Source: Bradyrhizobium sp. C9 | GTDB taxonomy: Bacteria; Pseudomonadota; Alphaproteobacteria; Rhizobiales; Xanthobacteraceae | Length of the DNA stretch: 64,000 nucleotides | Reading direction: 5' to 3' | NCBI RefSeq assembly: GCF_002532045.1 | Contig: NZ_NWTG01000027.1 | Coordinates: 1-64,000 of the forward strand | Shown: positions 8,874-17,165 of the stretch, in pieces | Layout of the letters: every line of letters begins with the position of its first letter | Position numbering within the stretch: the stretch's first letter is position 1 | Translations under genes and position numbers: made by a program | Notes under the pieces: model-generated | Told to the model about the DNA's origin: nothing | Databases searched by the model: none | What the model saw: only the letters and a program-made list of their open reading frames with translations

Positions 8874-9839
8874 ATGCATGACAATCATTCAGCGCTGCGG
8901 ATCCCGGCCTCCCGCGTCCGCATTCCTCCGACCTCCGCCCTGATCGCCTTCGAAGCCGCCGCTCGCCTCCTGAGCTTCCGGCGCGCTGCCGAAGAGCTCG
9001 GCCTCACAGCATCGGCGATCAGCCATCAACTCGGTAGCCTGGAGGCACAGCTTGGCGAGCGACTGTTCAGCCGGGTCGGCCGTTCGGTACGCCTCACACC
9101 TGCCGGTGAGCGTTTCGCCCACCAGGTGCGCCGTGGTCTTGCCGCCATCAACCGCGGCCTCGATGACCTCGCAACCGATGCGCAGACGCGCCAGATTCGG
9201 TTGAGCGCATCTGCGCTGTTTTCACAAACCGTGCTGGTGCCGCACCTGCGGGATTTTGCCCGCCGCTGGCCGCACTACGATCTCCGCCTCGAGGTTACCG
9301 CACGGATGGTCGACTTCAACATCGAGCAGGTCGACGCCGGCATCCGCATCGGGCGAGGACCATGGCCGGGTTTGACCAAGACCCGATTGCTCACCGTGCG
9401 CGGCCTGCCGGCGGCGAGCCCGTCGTTCCTTGCAGCCCATCCGGTCACGGCTCCAGCCGACCTTTTGCGGCTCCCTCTCATTCACAACGCCTTCTTCCCG
9501 AGCGCCTGGCCGGACTGGTTCGCCATCCACGGCCTATCGATCGAGGATCACGACGCCGGGCTTGATGTCACCCTCGACAGTCTTCCGATCGCGCTGGAGG
9601 CCGCCCAGCACGGTGTCGGTGCGGTGCTGACCATGGATCCGCTGGTGCGCAGCCATCCCGGTTTTGGAACGACGCTGATCGCCGCGATCGACCCGCCCGC
9701 AAGCAGCGAACTGAGCTTCTGGCTGGTACATCGTATCGAGGCCGGCGCCGATCCCAAGATCAAGGCCCTCACGCATTGGCTGCGGGATGCGGTGCAGGCG
9801 ATCCCGCAGCAGACGCCGCGAACCGAGACCCCGTCCTGA
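8874..9839 (+). CDS. LysR family transcriptional regulator (GcvA-like)
   Basis: This 321-residue regulator starts with a winged helix-turn-helix (about 18-77, core FRRAAEELGLTASAISHQL) and continues with a periplasmic-binding-protein-like effector domain. The phrase SALIAFEAAARLLSF and the overall layout match the GcvA-like branch, whose members often act on a neighbouring gene. The ATG at 8874 is followed by MHDNHSALRIP. There is no divergent gene immediately upstream; the nearest plus-strand gene ends at 8647, and the SnoaL-like gene downstream is convergent. The target is therefore not obvious. Confidence 0.92.
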   Translation: MHDNHSALRIPASRVRIPPTSALIAFEAAARLLSFRRAAEELGLTASAISHQLGSLEAQLGERLFSRVGRSVRLTPAGERFAHQVRRGLAAINRGLDDLATDAQTRQIRLSASALFSQTVLVPHLRDFARRWPHYDLRLEVTARMVDFNIEQVDAGIRIGRGPWPGLTKTRLLTVRGLPAASPSFLAAHPVTAPADLLRLPLIHNAFFPSAWPDWFAIHGLSIEDHDAGLDVTLDSLPIALEAAQHGVGAVLTMDPLVRSHPGFGTTLIAAIDPPASSELSFWLVHRIEAGADPKIKALTHWLRDAVQAIPQQTPRTETPS

Positions 9840-9869
9840 CGGCGGAATAGCGCCCTCGCCCAGGAGCGC

Positions 9870-10379
9870 CTACGGCGAACCGATGCTCGTCCACATCGAT
9901 GGTGGTCGCCGAGACCCGCAGCGGCGATCGGCGATGCGCGTGCCATGCAGCGCCGCCACGCGCCAGCCGCCCGTGGCAAGAAACATCAAGAGCGAGGAAC
10001 GGATCAACGCGTGCCGGCCATCAACCGTGTCGTCGGGTGTTTCGAGCCTGGCGCGGAGCGTGACCAGCGCGATCACCGGGGACCACGATCGTACGCTCTC
10101 GATTTCCAACGAGATCCGGCTTCCGCGGAGACTCGTCGTGAACAACCAGCCATAGCCCGTCCTGATCTGCGCCTTGCCTCTGTAGCGCTCGCCGCTTGCC
10201 GCAATGTAGTTCGCATCATCCGTGAAGTGGGACGCGTAGCCGGCTTCATCACCCTCATTCCACGCCGCTGCCAGTCGAGCGATCGTATCCAGAATCCGAC
10301 GAAGCTCATTCGGCCATGTCCGCGGAGTCACCTGGTACCTCAAACGCTGCTGGAATGATGTGCGGTGAGATCCGGACAT
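9870..10379 (-). CDS. SnoaL-like / SgcJ-EcaC family protein
   Basis: About 169 residues with a SnoaL/NTF2-like fold signature: LRRILDTIARLAAAWNEGD, then HFTDDANYIAASGERYRG, a pattern typical of the SgcJ/EcaC family (small cone-shaped alpha+beta barrels). Family members have varied or unknown functions; no substrate can be deduced. The first 18 residues before TPRTWPNELRR look unconserved, and a GTG codon there could be the real start. It is convergent with the LysR gene. A short upstream frame (10340-10534) overlaps its start. Confidence 0.75.
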   Translation of the reverse strand: MSGSHRTSFQQRLRYQVTPRTWPNELRRILDTIARLAAAWNEGDEAGYASHFTDDANYIAASGERYRGKAQIRTGYGWLFTTSLRGSRISLEIESVRSWSPVIALVTLRARLETPDDTVDGRHALIRSSLLMFLATGGWRVAALHGTRIADRRCGSRRPPSMWTSIGSP

Positions 10380-10534
10380 CCGACTGCGGGCGCCTCCGTC
10401 ATCGCTCGGGCTGTCGACGACAAATCAGCGCCCCTCGGCGACAGTGACGCCTCAGCCAGCGCCATGGCCATGAACGTCGCAATCACAAGCCTTTGCACAA
10501 GACGCCGAACCGGCGACCTTTCCAGATCAATCAT
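10340..10534 (-). CDS. possible small secreted or leader peptide (64 aa)
   Basis: A 64-codon frame that starts ATG at 10534, has a basic start and a hydrophobic run (RRLVQRLVIATFMAMALAEA), and overlaps the first 40 bases of the SnoaL-like gene in another frame. It could be a small exported peptide, a translational leader, or the signal peptide of the SnoaL-like protein separated by a frameshift. No strong ribosome-binding site is visible and no family is recognised. Treat as tentative. Confidence 0.3.
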   Translation of the reverse strand: MIDLERSPVRRLVQRLVIATFMAMALAEASLSPRGADLSSTARAMTEAPAVGCPDLTAHHSSSV

Positions 10535-10639
10535 GATGATGGGTTCCGGTCTCGTTGAGCGATGGAGCGGGCAGGCTTGTGGTCGCCAGCCCGCGATCCG
10601 GTTCCTCGCCGTGGTGTGCCGGACCGGCGATCGACGCGA

Positions 10640-13495
10640 TTACCAGGCCATTCTGATGCCGCCCTTGCCGGCATAGGCCTGAGTTACGCTGGAGAACTCG
10701 CCCTCGAAGTTTGCGAACAGCGCGGCGTTGCGGGTGACGTCGAGCTGCGCGCCAACGCTGACTTGCGCCGCATCGCTGGCCGGCCGCGCCCCGTCGACGA
10801 TGAAGCTCGCGCCCGGCAGCGACACCAGTGTGCCATTGAGGTTGCGCGTCGGCGCGAACTCGTGGACCCAGGCCATGCTCGCCTGCGGCGTCAGCGCCAT
10901 GCCGTTGGCAAGCTCGATGCGGCGCTCCCCGCGTACCCCCGCGAACAGCGGCGCCGACGTGGTGGTCTGTCGCGAGACCGCGAGCCCGAGCACGCCGGGC
11001 ACACTGCCGGCAGTCTGACTGCTCTCCACAAAACTGTCGCTGTAGAGCTGCGCGATCTCAAACGCCGCGAACGGCGTCACGCGCGCTCCCGCAATGGCGA
11101 AATCGTGCCCGACCTCGAAGCGCGAGCGCAATTGCCATGAATTGAAATTGCCGCGTTCGGTCTCGGCGGCAAGACCACCGATATTGCCGGTGACCCGCGT
11201 GGTCTTGTTGCTGAACGACGACACCGTGGTGGCATTGCTCAGATAGAGCTGTCCCAGCGTAAGCGTGCTGTAGACGCCGCCATGAACGCCATCGACCTTG
11301 CCGCTTGTGGCGCGGCTGTCGACCGCGAAATTGCCTTCGCTGCCGCCGAATGCGACGCCGACCAGCCAGTTTGGCCACACCTGATAGTCGAGACCGATGT
11401 TGCCGCCGAACAGGCTGTCCTTCTGCGCGGCGGTGCCGAGACCCGCGTTGCCCTGCAGGGTGCTGCTGCCGCCGAACGCCGATCCCCACACCCGCCAGGT
11501 GCGGTCGAACCGCGCCGCCGCGGGCGCCTTGGTGAACGGCCCCGCGCTGGCAAAGGCATCCTCCGGCGCGTAACCGATCGCGCCGTCACGCCCCACCACA
11601 ATGGCATTGCCGCCACCGTCCCGGCCGGCGCGCCAGGCGCTCGCCTGGTCGTTGACCGACGAGGTGAACAACGAGCTGGCACGAAACGCCGCATTCTGCG
11701 CGCCGGCAAGGCCCTCGCCGGAGATCCTGTCGAAGGCGCTGCGGGCCTGGGCGGCAGAACCGAGCAACACAGCATTGAAGGCGGGATTGGCAGTCATCAG
11801 GGGGATCCGATCGAAAGCCCGGCCGACGGCCGCCTGATTGCTGGTTTGGCCAATCCCGGCAAAGCTGAGGCTATTGCGGTCGAAGCGCAGAAACACGTCA
11901 TGCGCGTCATAGACGAGCGCCGACGACAGGAAGGCGCTGTTGACGTTCGTCGTCTCGGCGGCAAACTTTCCGCTCAGACTGTTTGCCGTTAATACCGTGT
12001 AGTTCTGCCCTACGACGATGCCACTCGTGGCTACAGTGGCGTTGAGCGTGCCGCCGCCGAGGGCTGCGTTACCTCCAATTGTCAATCGGTCCGCTTGATT
12101 GCCGTTGAGGTTGACCCTGTAGATCGAGCCGGGATTGAACATGACGTTCCCGATCACGGTGCCATTGCCGCCCAGCGCGCCGCCCTGATTCACCGTGACC
12201 TGCGAGGCCAGCGTTGTGTTCACGAGCAGTGAACCGGCGTTGATCGTGGTGCCATTCACATAGGTCTGAGTGTTGTTGCCGGCGAGCGTCCAGACGCCGC
12301 CCTGCGCATTGACCGTCAGCGCCTTGAAACCGGTGAACGACCCGTTATAGGTGTCGACGCCGCCGCCGATCAGTTGCAGCTCTTTCTTTCGACTGCCGTC
12401 GTCACCACCGGCACTCACCCCGCCCGCAATCGTCGATCCGGTTGCAATCGCCAGTGTCGCATTGCCGTCACTCATTTGCACGTCGCCGACGATGCGTCCG
12501 TAGTTGAGAACCGTCGAGTCGACGCCGCCGGCCTTGCCGAAATCAATCGCCCGCCCGGTCGCCGTGATCGTCCCGGCATTGGTCACGGTGCCCGCCTCAG
12601 CGAAATACACGCCTATGGCACCGGCAATGGTTGCGCCTGCCGCATTGACGACCGCCGGCACGGGTGGTTGAGATAGCGCGCTGGTGCGGATCCGCGCCTG
12701 TATCTGCGGAGGCAGATTGACAACAACGCCAGCCGCGGCACCCGAGATCACCCCGCCCGTCAGGTTGTTCAACGTTCCACTGTGCGTCTGCACCGCCACG
12801 CGATCGGACGTGATGGTGCCGGCATTGTTGATCGTGCCGGCATCGACCAGAGCGCCGGTCGCTGTTCCGGATATCTTGGCGTTGGCGTTGTTGTCGAGCG
12901 TACCCGACCCCAGCACGACGCCGACGCCACCAGCTCCAGTCCCGGAAATCCGGCCTCCGGCAGAATTCGTCACCGTTCCGCTGTCCAATATCACGGCTGC
13001 TCCGACGTTGGCTGCAATCGCGCCGGCGTTGGTCAACGCACCTGCTCCGCCGCCGATGATGACTCCAACGCCCCCCTGAATGCTGCCGCCGCTCGCGTTG
13101 CTGACGCTGCCGCCATTCAACAGCTCGACCGCCACTCCCCCCTCTCCGGCGACGATCTTGCCGCCGTTGTCGACTGTTGTGTTGCTCCCCACACTCCCAA
13201 TTTCATTGAGCGTTCCCTGGTTGTTGATCTTCCAATTGGAACTGCTGGGTTGGATGCGAAGCAGCCCAGCCGAAGTGTCGAGGATCTGCGCGCCCGCGTT
13301 GATGTTGACCGTTACCCCGGTCTTGCCGTCAAGATCCTCGATGCCGGTCGTGTCAGGCCTGCCATCGGGATTCGCGCTGCAGGTGATCACCTGATCGTCT
13401 GCCGTCGGAGCGATCGCGCTGCACGCTGCCTGCGCGCCGCTTGCCAGGCCCACCAACGGCAGCGCAGCGAGAGTGCTTAAGCCAAACCTGTTCAT
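10640..13495 (-). CDS. type V autotransporter with beta-helical passenger
   Basis: A 951-residue outer-membrane protein. The signal peptide is residues 1-25 (MNRFGLSTLAALP to AQAA). The passenger (about 26-650) is made of Gly/Asn/Thr-rich short repeats of the type NAGTITATG and SGGRISGTG, expected to form a beta helix, and contains an autotransporter-associated strand repeat (NAGSLLVNT, NQGGALGGNGTV) near residue 430. The C-terminal beta-barrel (about 690-951) ends in the aromatic residue W, as required for BAM insertion. ATG 13495 is chosen because it opens the signal peptide and follows GAGAGGGA-like purines. The passenger has no recognisable enzyme domain, so adhesion or biofilm roles are only possibilities. 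Confidence 0.9.
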   Translation of the reverse strand: MNRFGLSTLAALPLVGLASGAQAACSAIAPTADDQVITCSANPDGRPDTTGIEDLDGKTGVTVNINAGAQILDTSAGLLRIQPSSSNWKINNQGTLNEIGSVGSNTTVDNGGKIVAGEGGVAVELLNGGSVSNASGGSIQGGVGVIIGGGAGALTNAGAIAANVGAAVILDSGTVTNSAGGRISGTGAGGVGVVLGSGTLDNNANAKISGTATGALVDAGTINNAGTITSDRVAVQTHSGTLNNLTGGVISGAAAGVVVNLPPQIQARIRTSALSQPPVPAVVNAAGATIAGAIGVYFAEAGTVTNAGTITATGRAIDFGKAGGVDSTVLNYGRIVGDVQMSDGNATLAIATGSTIAGGVSAGGDDGSRKKELQLIGGGVDTYNGSFTGFKALTVNAQGGVWTLAGNNTQTYVNGTTINAGSLLVNTTLASQVTVNQGGALGGNGTVIGNVMFNPGSIYRVNLNGNQADRLTIGGNAALGGGTLNATVATSGIVVGQNYTVLTANSLSGKFAAETTNVNSAFLSSALVYDAHDVFLRFDRNSLSFAGIGQTSNQAAVGRAFDRIPLMTANPAFNAVLLGSAAQARSAFDRISGEGLAGAQNAAFRASSLFTSSVNDQASAWRAGRDGGGNAIVVGRDGAIGYAPEDAFASAGPFTKAPAAARFDRTWRVWGSAFGGSSTLQGNAGLGTAAQKDSLFGGNIGLDYQVWPNWLVGVAFGGSEGNFAVDSRATSGKVDGVHGGVYSTLTLGQLYLSNATTVSSFSNKTTRVTGNIGGLAAETERGNFNSWQLRSRFEVGHDFAIAGARVTPFAAFEIAQLYSDSFVESSQTAGSVPGVLGLAVSRQTTTSAPLFAGVRGERRIELANGMALTPQASMAWVHEFAPTRNLNGTLVSLPGASFIVDGARPASDAAQVSVGAQLDVTRNAALFANFEGEFSSVTQAYAGKGGIRMAW

Positions 13496-13647
13496 TGCAG
13501 CATTCCCTCTCGTACCGCGCAGGCGCGGCAGATTTTCGCCGCGCAAGCCTGAACGTGCCGGCGCGGCCACGCATGATTTCCAACGATGCCTGGTGGCTGA
13601 CTTCAACCCGCGAACGCCGCGCACAACAAGCGAAACGCTTTCAACAA

Positions 13648-13666
13648 TCATGAAGCTCGTTCATGA
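13648..13666. repeat. perfect short inverted repeat near the autotransporter promoter
   Basis: TCATGAA (13648-13654) and TTCATGA (13660-13666) flank a five-base centre. It lies about 150 bases before the autotransporter start and 50 bases after the cyclase stop. It could be a regulator site or a weak hairpin at the end of the cyclase transcript. Confidence 0.4.
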
Positions 13667-13715
13667 GTTGGGCGTAGCGACAGTCGGACAGGGGTTGCGC
13701 GCCGCGCTTGGAGAG

Positions 13716-15479
13716 TCAGGCTGGCAGCCCTGCCTTGAGCAGGCCGGCCTCGTAGCGCGCCCGGTCGGGCGCGCGCTTGTAGTGCTGGGTTGCGAGGTGA
13801 GCTGCGACCGAGAACGCCGGCTCGCGCTTCAGCACCTCGGTTGCATGGGCTGTGGCCGCCACCGAATTGCCCATCTGCGCCAGCGTCGCGGCGAGGAAGG
13901 CGTGATGAGTGTGGTCGGGCCGCGTGATGCGCGAGAACGCCTCGGCGGCGTCGGCGTATTTCTCGGCACAATAGCAGGCCCGGCCGAGATGGCTCCAGAA
14001 CCGCTCCGGATGGAACGGATTGAGGCGCATCGCCCGCTTGATCCAGTCGATGCCCTCCTCCGGCCGCCCGAGCCAGGTCAGGAGCTCGCCCTGCTGCACG
14101 ACGACGAGATCGTAGTTGGGATTGAGCGCGAGCGCGCGCTCCTGGTGGAAGGCCGCCTTGTCGTGATCGTCGCGGTTGAGGTTCAGCGCGGCGAGGATCC
14201 GGTGCACGTCGCTGTCGTTGTCGTCGAGTTTGAGCGCGATCTCCAGCTCTGCGGCGACCTGCGCGAAGGTCGCGTCGCGGTCGTCGCACCAATTGTAGAC
14301 CCAGGTCTGGCCGAGCACGCAGGCCCGCCAGGCGTGCGCATGGGCGTAGTTGGGATCGAGCACGATGGCCCGCTCGAGCAGACGCTGCGCTTCCGTATTG
14401 TCGTCCCGAGCCGAGCGGTGATGCAGCACCTTGGCGGCGAGCACGCACTCATAGGCCGCCATGTTGTCGGTCGGCTTGCGCTTGACGCGGTCATGCGCCG
14501 CGGCCTCGACACGGCCAGGCAAGGTCGCCACGATGGCGCGCGTCATCTCGTCCTGGATGGCGAAGATGTCGGCGAGCTCGCGGTCGTAGCGTTCGGCCCA
14601 GACATGCCGGTCGGCCTCGGCATCGATCAGCTGCACCGTGACGCGGATCCGCCCGCCGGCCTTGCGCACGCTGCCTTCCAGCACATAGTCGACCGCGAAT
14701 TCCTTCGCGACGTCCTGCACCTTCACCGCCTTGCCCTTGTACACGAAGGTCGAGTTGCGCGAGATCACCAGCAGATCGTGGAAGCGCGACAGCTCGGTGA
14801 TGATGTCCTCGGTGAGACCGTCGGCGAAGAATTCCTGCTCGGGATCGCCACTCATGTTGACCAGCGGCAACACGGCGATGGAGGGCTTTTTGGCGACGAC
14901 GGTGGCGGCGGCCGCGCTCGGATGGTCGGCTACGGATTTGGCGCTCGATTCGAGATGGACGCGGAAAACCCGGATCGGTCGCGCGATGTTCTTGACGGTC
15001 TGGTCGCCGAGATCCTCGAAGCTCAGATCCTCCAGGCGATCGCCGACCTGATCGCGGACCGCGCCGGAAATGCAGATGCCGCCGGGCTCGGCCAGCACCT
15101 CGAGGCGAGACGCGACATTGACGCCGTCGCCGAAGATGTCGGCACCGTCCACGATCACATCGCCGAGATTGATGCCGATGCGAAACTGCATCCACCGCGC
15201 CGGCGCGACGTCGGCGTTGCGCTTGGCCATCCGGCGCTGCACCTCGGCCGCGCACAGCACCGCATCGACGACGCTGTGGAATTCGACCAGCAGGCCATCG
15301 CCGGTGGTCTTGATGATGCGGCCGCGATTCTTGGTGATGGCCGGATCGATCAGTTCGATCCGATGGGTCTTGAGGCGCGCAAGGGTGCCCGTCTCGTCAG
15401 CCTCCATCAGGCGGCTAAAGCCGACCATGTCGGCGGCGAGGACCGCAGCGAGCCGACGCTCTGGTCCTGGCACGTCCAT
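13716..15479 (-). CDS. class III adenylate cyclase with TolB-like and TPR regions
   Basis: A 587-residue protein. The N-terminal cyclase homology domain (about 8-170) has both metal aspartates (D17 in AADMVGFS, D61 in TTGDGLL), the adenine-selecting pair K57 and D114, and transition-state residues N121 and R125 in GVNVASRL. It should therefore be active in making cAMP. Residues about 200-330 (SIAVLPLVNMSGD, FADGLTEDIITEL, YVLEGSVR) form the TolB-N/FlgO-like module common in rhizobial cyclases. The rest is helical with TPR-like repeats (about 350-560). No membrane span is seen, so it is probably cytoplasmic. Rhizobial genomes carry many such cyclases, and its trigger is unknown. Confidence 0.92.
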   Translation of the reverse strand: MDVPGPERRLAAVLAADMVGFSRLMEADETGTLARLKTHRIELIDPAITKNRGRIIKTTGDGLLVEFHSVVDAVLCAAEVQRRMAKRNADVAPARWMQFRIGINLGDVIVDGADIFGDGVNVASRLEVLAEPGGICISGAVRDQVGDRLEDLSFEDLGDQTVKNIARPIRVFRVHLESSAKSVADHPSAAAATVVAKKPSIAVLPLVNMSGDPEQEFFADGLTEDIITELSRFHDLLVISRNSTFVYKGKAVKVQDVAKEFAVDYVLEGSVRKAGGRIRVTVQLIDAEADRHVWAERYDRELADIFAIQDEMTRAIVATLPGRVEAAAHDRVKRKPTDNMAAYECVLAAKVLHHRSARDDNTEAQRLLERAIVLDPNYAHAHAWRACVLGQTWVYNWCDDRDATFAQVAAELEIALKLDDNDSDVHRILAALNLNRDDHDKAAFHQERALALNPNYDLVVVQQGELLTWLGRPEEGIDWIKRAMRLNPFHPERFWSHLGRACYCAEKYADAAEAFSRITRPDHTHHAFLAATLAQMGNSVAATAHATEVLKREPAFSVAAHLATQHYKRAPDRARYEAGLLKAGLPA

Positions 15480-15610
15480 CTGAACGATCTGCCCGGTTAC
15501 CTCACCGGCAGTCTAGCAAATCCCGGGATTTCGCCCAAGCCTCGCCAAGAGGCTTGGGCGAGTTACCTCGGGCGGGCCCTTGTCGACGCCAGAGCGGCCC
15601 GCCTGCCGCC

Positions 15611-15883
15611 TCAGAGCATCCCGAGCGCCTGCATATAGGTCTCCAGGATGGTTTCCTGCTCCTGGCGCTCGTTGGCATCCTGCTTGCGCAGGCGCACGAT
15701 GGTGCGCAGCGCCTTGACGTCGAAGCCGTTGCCCTTGGCTTCGGCATAGACGTCGCGGATATCGTCCGAGATGGTCTTCTTTTCCTCTTCCAGCCGCTCG
15801 ATGCGCTCGATGATGGATTTGAGCTGGTCCTTGGCGAATCGCGTTGCGGGTTCGTCCTGAACGGCGGCAGACGTGGTGGCCAT
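15611..15883 (-). CDS. gapR: GapR family DNA-binding protein (DUF2312)
   Basis: A 90-residue, highly charged helical protein. Residues 15-45 (FAKDQLKSIIERIERLEEEKK) and the closing ETYMQALGML match the GapR/DUF2312 family. In Caulobacter GapR binds AT-rich, overtwisted DNA ahead of replication forks and stimulates type II topoisomerases; the same chromosome-maintenance role is inferred here. The start is the ATG at 15883, which has AGGAG seven bases upstream. Some 88 upstream bases are in-frame but precede this strong site. It stands alone on the minus strand between a cyclase and a DUF1244 gene. Confidence 0.93.
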   Translation of the reverse strand: MATTSAAVQDEPATRFAKDQLKSIIERIERLEEEKKTISDDIRDVYAEAKGNGFDVKALRTIVRLRKQDANERQEQETILETYMQALGML

Positions 15884-16057
15884 CGCGTACTCCTGAAATG
15901 GCAATGAAATGTCGCGCGAATACGCGCCACGCGCACCGCTTGCTGCGGGCGACCCTCGATTTTGGAGCACGTCCCGTCAAGGAAACATCGCGCTCATCCA
16001 CAGCGCGCCCACAGGAGATGCGGGCGGCCACGGAACTGGCGTCACATCAATTGGGAA

Positions 16058-16360
16058 TTAGTGCCCGCTTTGGGCCTTCTTCATCGCCGCGAGCTGCTCC
16101 GGCGTCGCGCCGCCCTGATACTTCGCCTTCCACTCCTCATAGGGCATGCCGTAGACCGCCTCGCGGCTCTCGTCCTTGCTCACCGCAAGGCCCTTGGCGT
16201 CGGCCTCTTCCTTCATCCAGTTGGACAGGCAATTGCGGCAGAAGCCGGCAAGGTTCATCAGGTCGACGTTCTGCACGTCGGTCCGGTTGCGGAGATGATC
16301 GACGAGGCGCCGGAACACCGCGGCCTCAAGTTCTGTTCTGGTTTTGTCGTCAATGCTCAT
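16058..16360 (-). CDS. DUF1244 domain protein
   Basis: A 100-residue protein that matches DUF1244 (PF06844) over nearly its whole length, including the Cys-bearing segment GFCRNCLSNW and the YGMPYEEWKAKYQ stretch. The CxxC pair could bind a metal. The family is common in proteobacteria but has no assigned function. It has no obvious operon partner. The ATG start MSIDDKTR is preferred and no alternative upstream start is likely. Confidence 0.9.
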   Translation of the reverse strand: MSIDDKTRTELEAAVFRRLVDHLRNRTDVQNVDLMNLAGFCRNCLSNWMKEEADAKGLAVSKDESREAVYGMPYEEWKAKYQGGATPEQLAAMKKAQSGH

Positions 16361-16556
16361 GATCGTGATCCCGGTGTGATGCGCTCACCATATTGATATC
16401 AGGTGGGAATTGTCACAGATTTTGCCATATCGACGCGCAATACGGACCTAGCCGGCCACACTGGCCACGGCCCCGCAGCGTGGGGACGGGCGCCCGCCCG
16501 TTGACAGTGCCAGCCGGGCACGCGAAATCGACAATGATTTGATATAGCTTCGCCGC

Positions 16557-17165
16557 ATGAGCCCAACAGATTCTCTCGCCTCAGCTCCCCGCACCATCCG
16601 CCTGATCCTGGCCAGCATCCTGCCGGTGCTGGGGCTGGTCGCGGCATGCCTGTGGACGAGCCCGGCGGCCGCCGATTTCCGGCTGTGCAACAACACCTCG
16701 AGCCGGGTCGGGATCGCGCTCGGCTACAAGGATGCCGAGGGCTGGACCACGGAGGGCTGGTGGAATGTGTCGTCGCGGACCTGCGAGACCCTGCTGCGCG
16801 GCAATCTTGTGGCGCGCTACTACTACATCTACGCTCTCGACTACGATCGCGGCGGCGAATGGTCCGGTCAGGCCTTCATGTGCTCGCGCGACAAGGAATT
16901 CACCATCAAGGGTACCGAGAATTGCCTGGCGCGGGGCTTCGACCGCACCGGTTTCTTCGAGGTCGACACCGGCGAGCAGCGTGCATGGACCGTCCAGCTG
17001 ACCGAAGCCAACGAACAACAGCCGCAGAAAGTACCGGGAATGCCGGGCGGCGTGGCGCCGGGAAGCCCCGGGGCGATGCCGGGCCTGCCCAACCCGCCGC
17101 CGGGCGCAGCACCGCCGGGCGCGTCGGGTCTGCCGCCAGCCGCACCACCCGGAAACAAACAATGA
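16557..17165 (+). CDS. DUF1036 protein, exported
   Basis: A 202-residue protein with a signal peptide (about 1-38, ending SPAAA) and a DUF1036 domain (PF06282; about 40-145) that opens ADFRLCNNTSS and contains conserved cysteines. The last 60 residues are Pro/Gly-rich (repeats such as PGMPGGVAPG). The function of DUF1036 is unknown and the location is probably periplasmic. Its stop overlaps the pyk start by the sequence ATGA (17162-17165), so the two are probably translationally coupled. Confidence 0.88.
   Translation: MSPTDSLASAPRTIRLILASILPVLGLVAACLWTSPAAADFRLCNNTSSRVGIALGYKDAEGWTTEGWWNVSSRTCETLLRGNLVARYYYIYALDYDRGGEWSGQAFMCSRDKEFTIKGTENCLARGFDRTGFFEVDTGEQRAWTVQLTEANEQQPQKVPGMPGGVAPGSPGAMPGLPNPPPGAAPPGASGLPPAAPPGNKQ

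Noticed and set aside
13473..15638. 721-codon plus-strand frame over the cyclase
   Set aside because: The minus-strand cyclase has intact catalytic motifs. This frame has no domain and only shadow-type composition.
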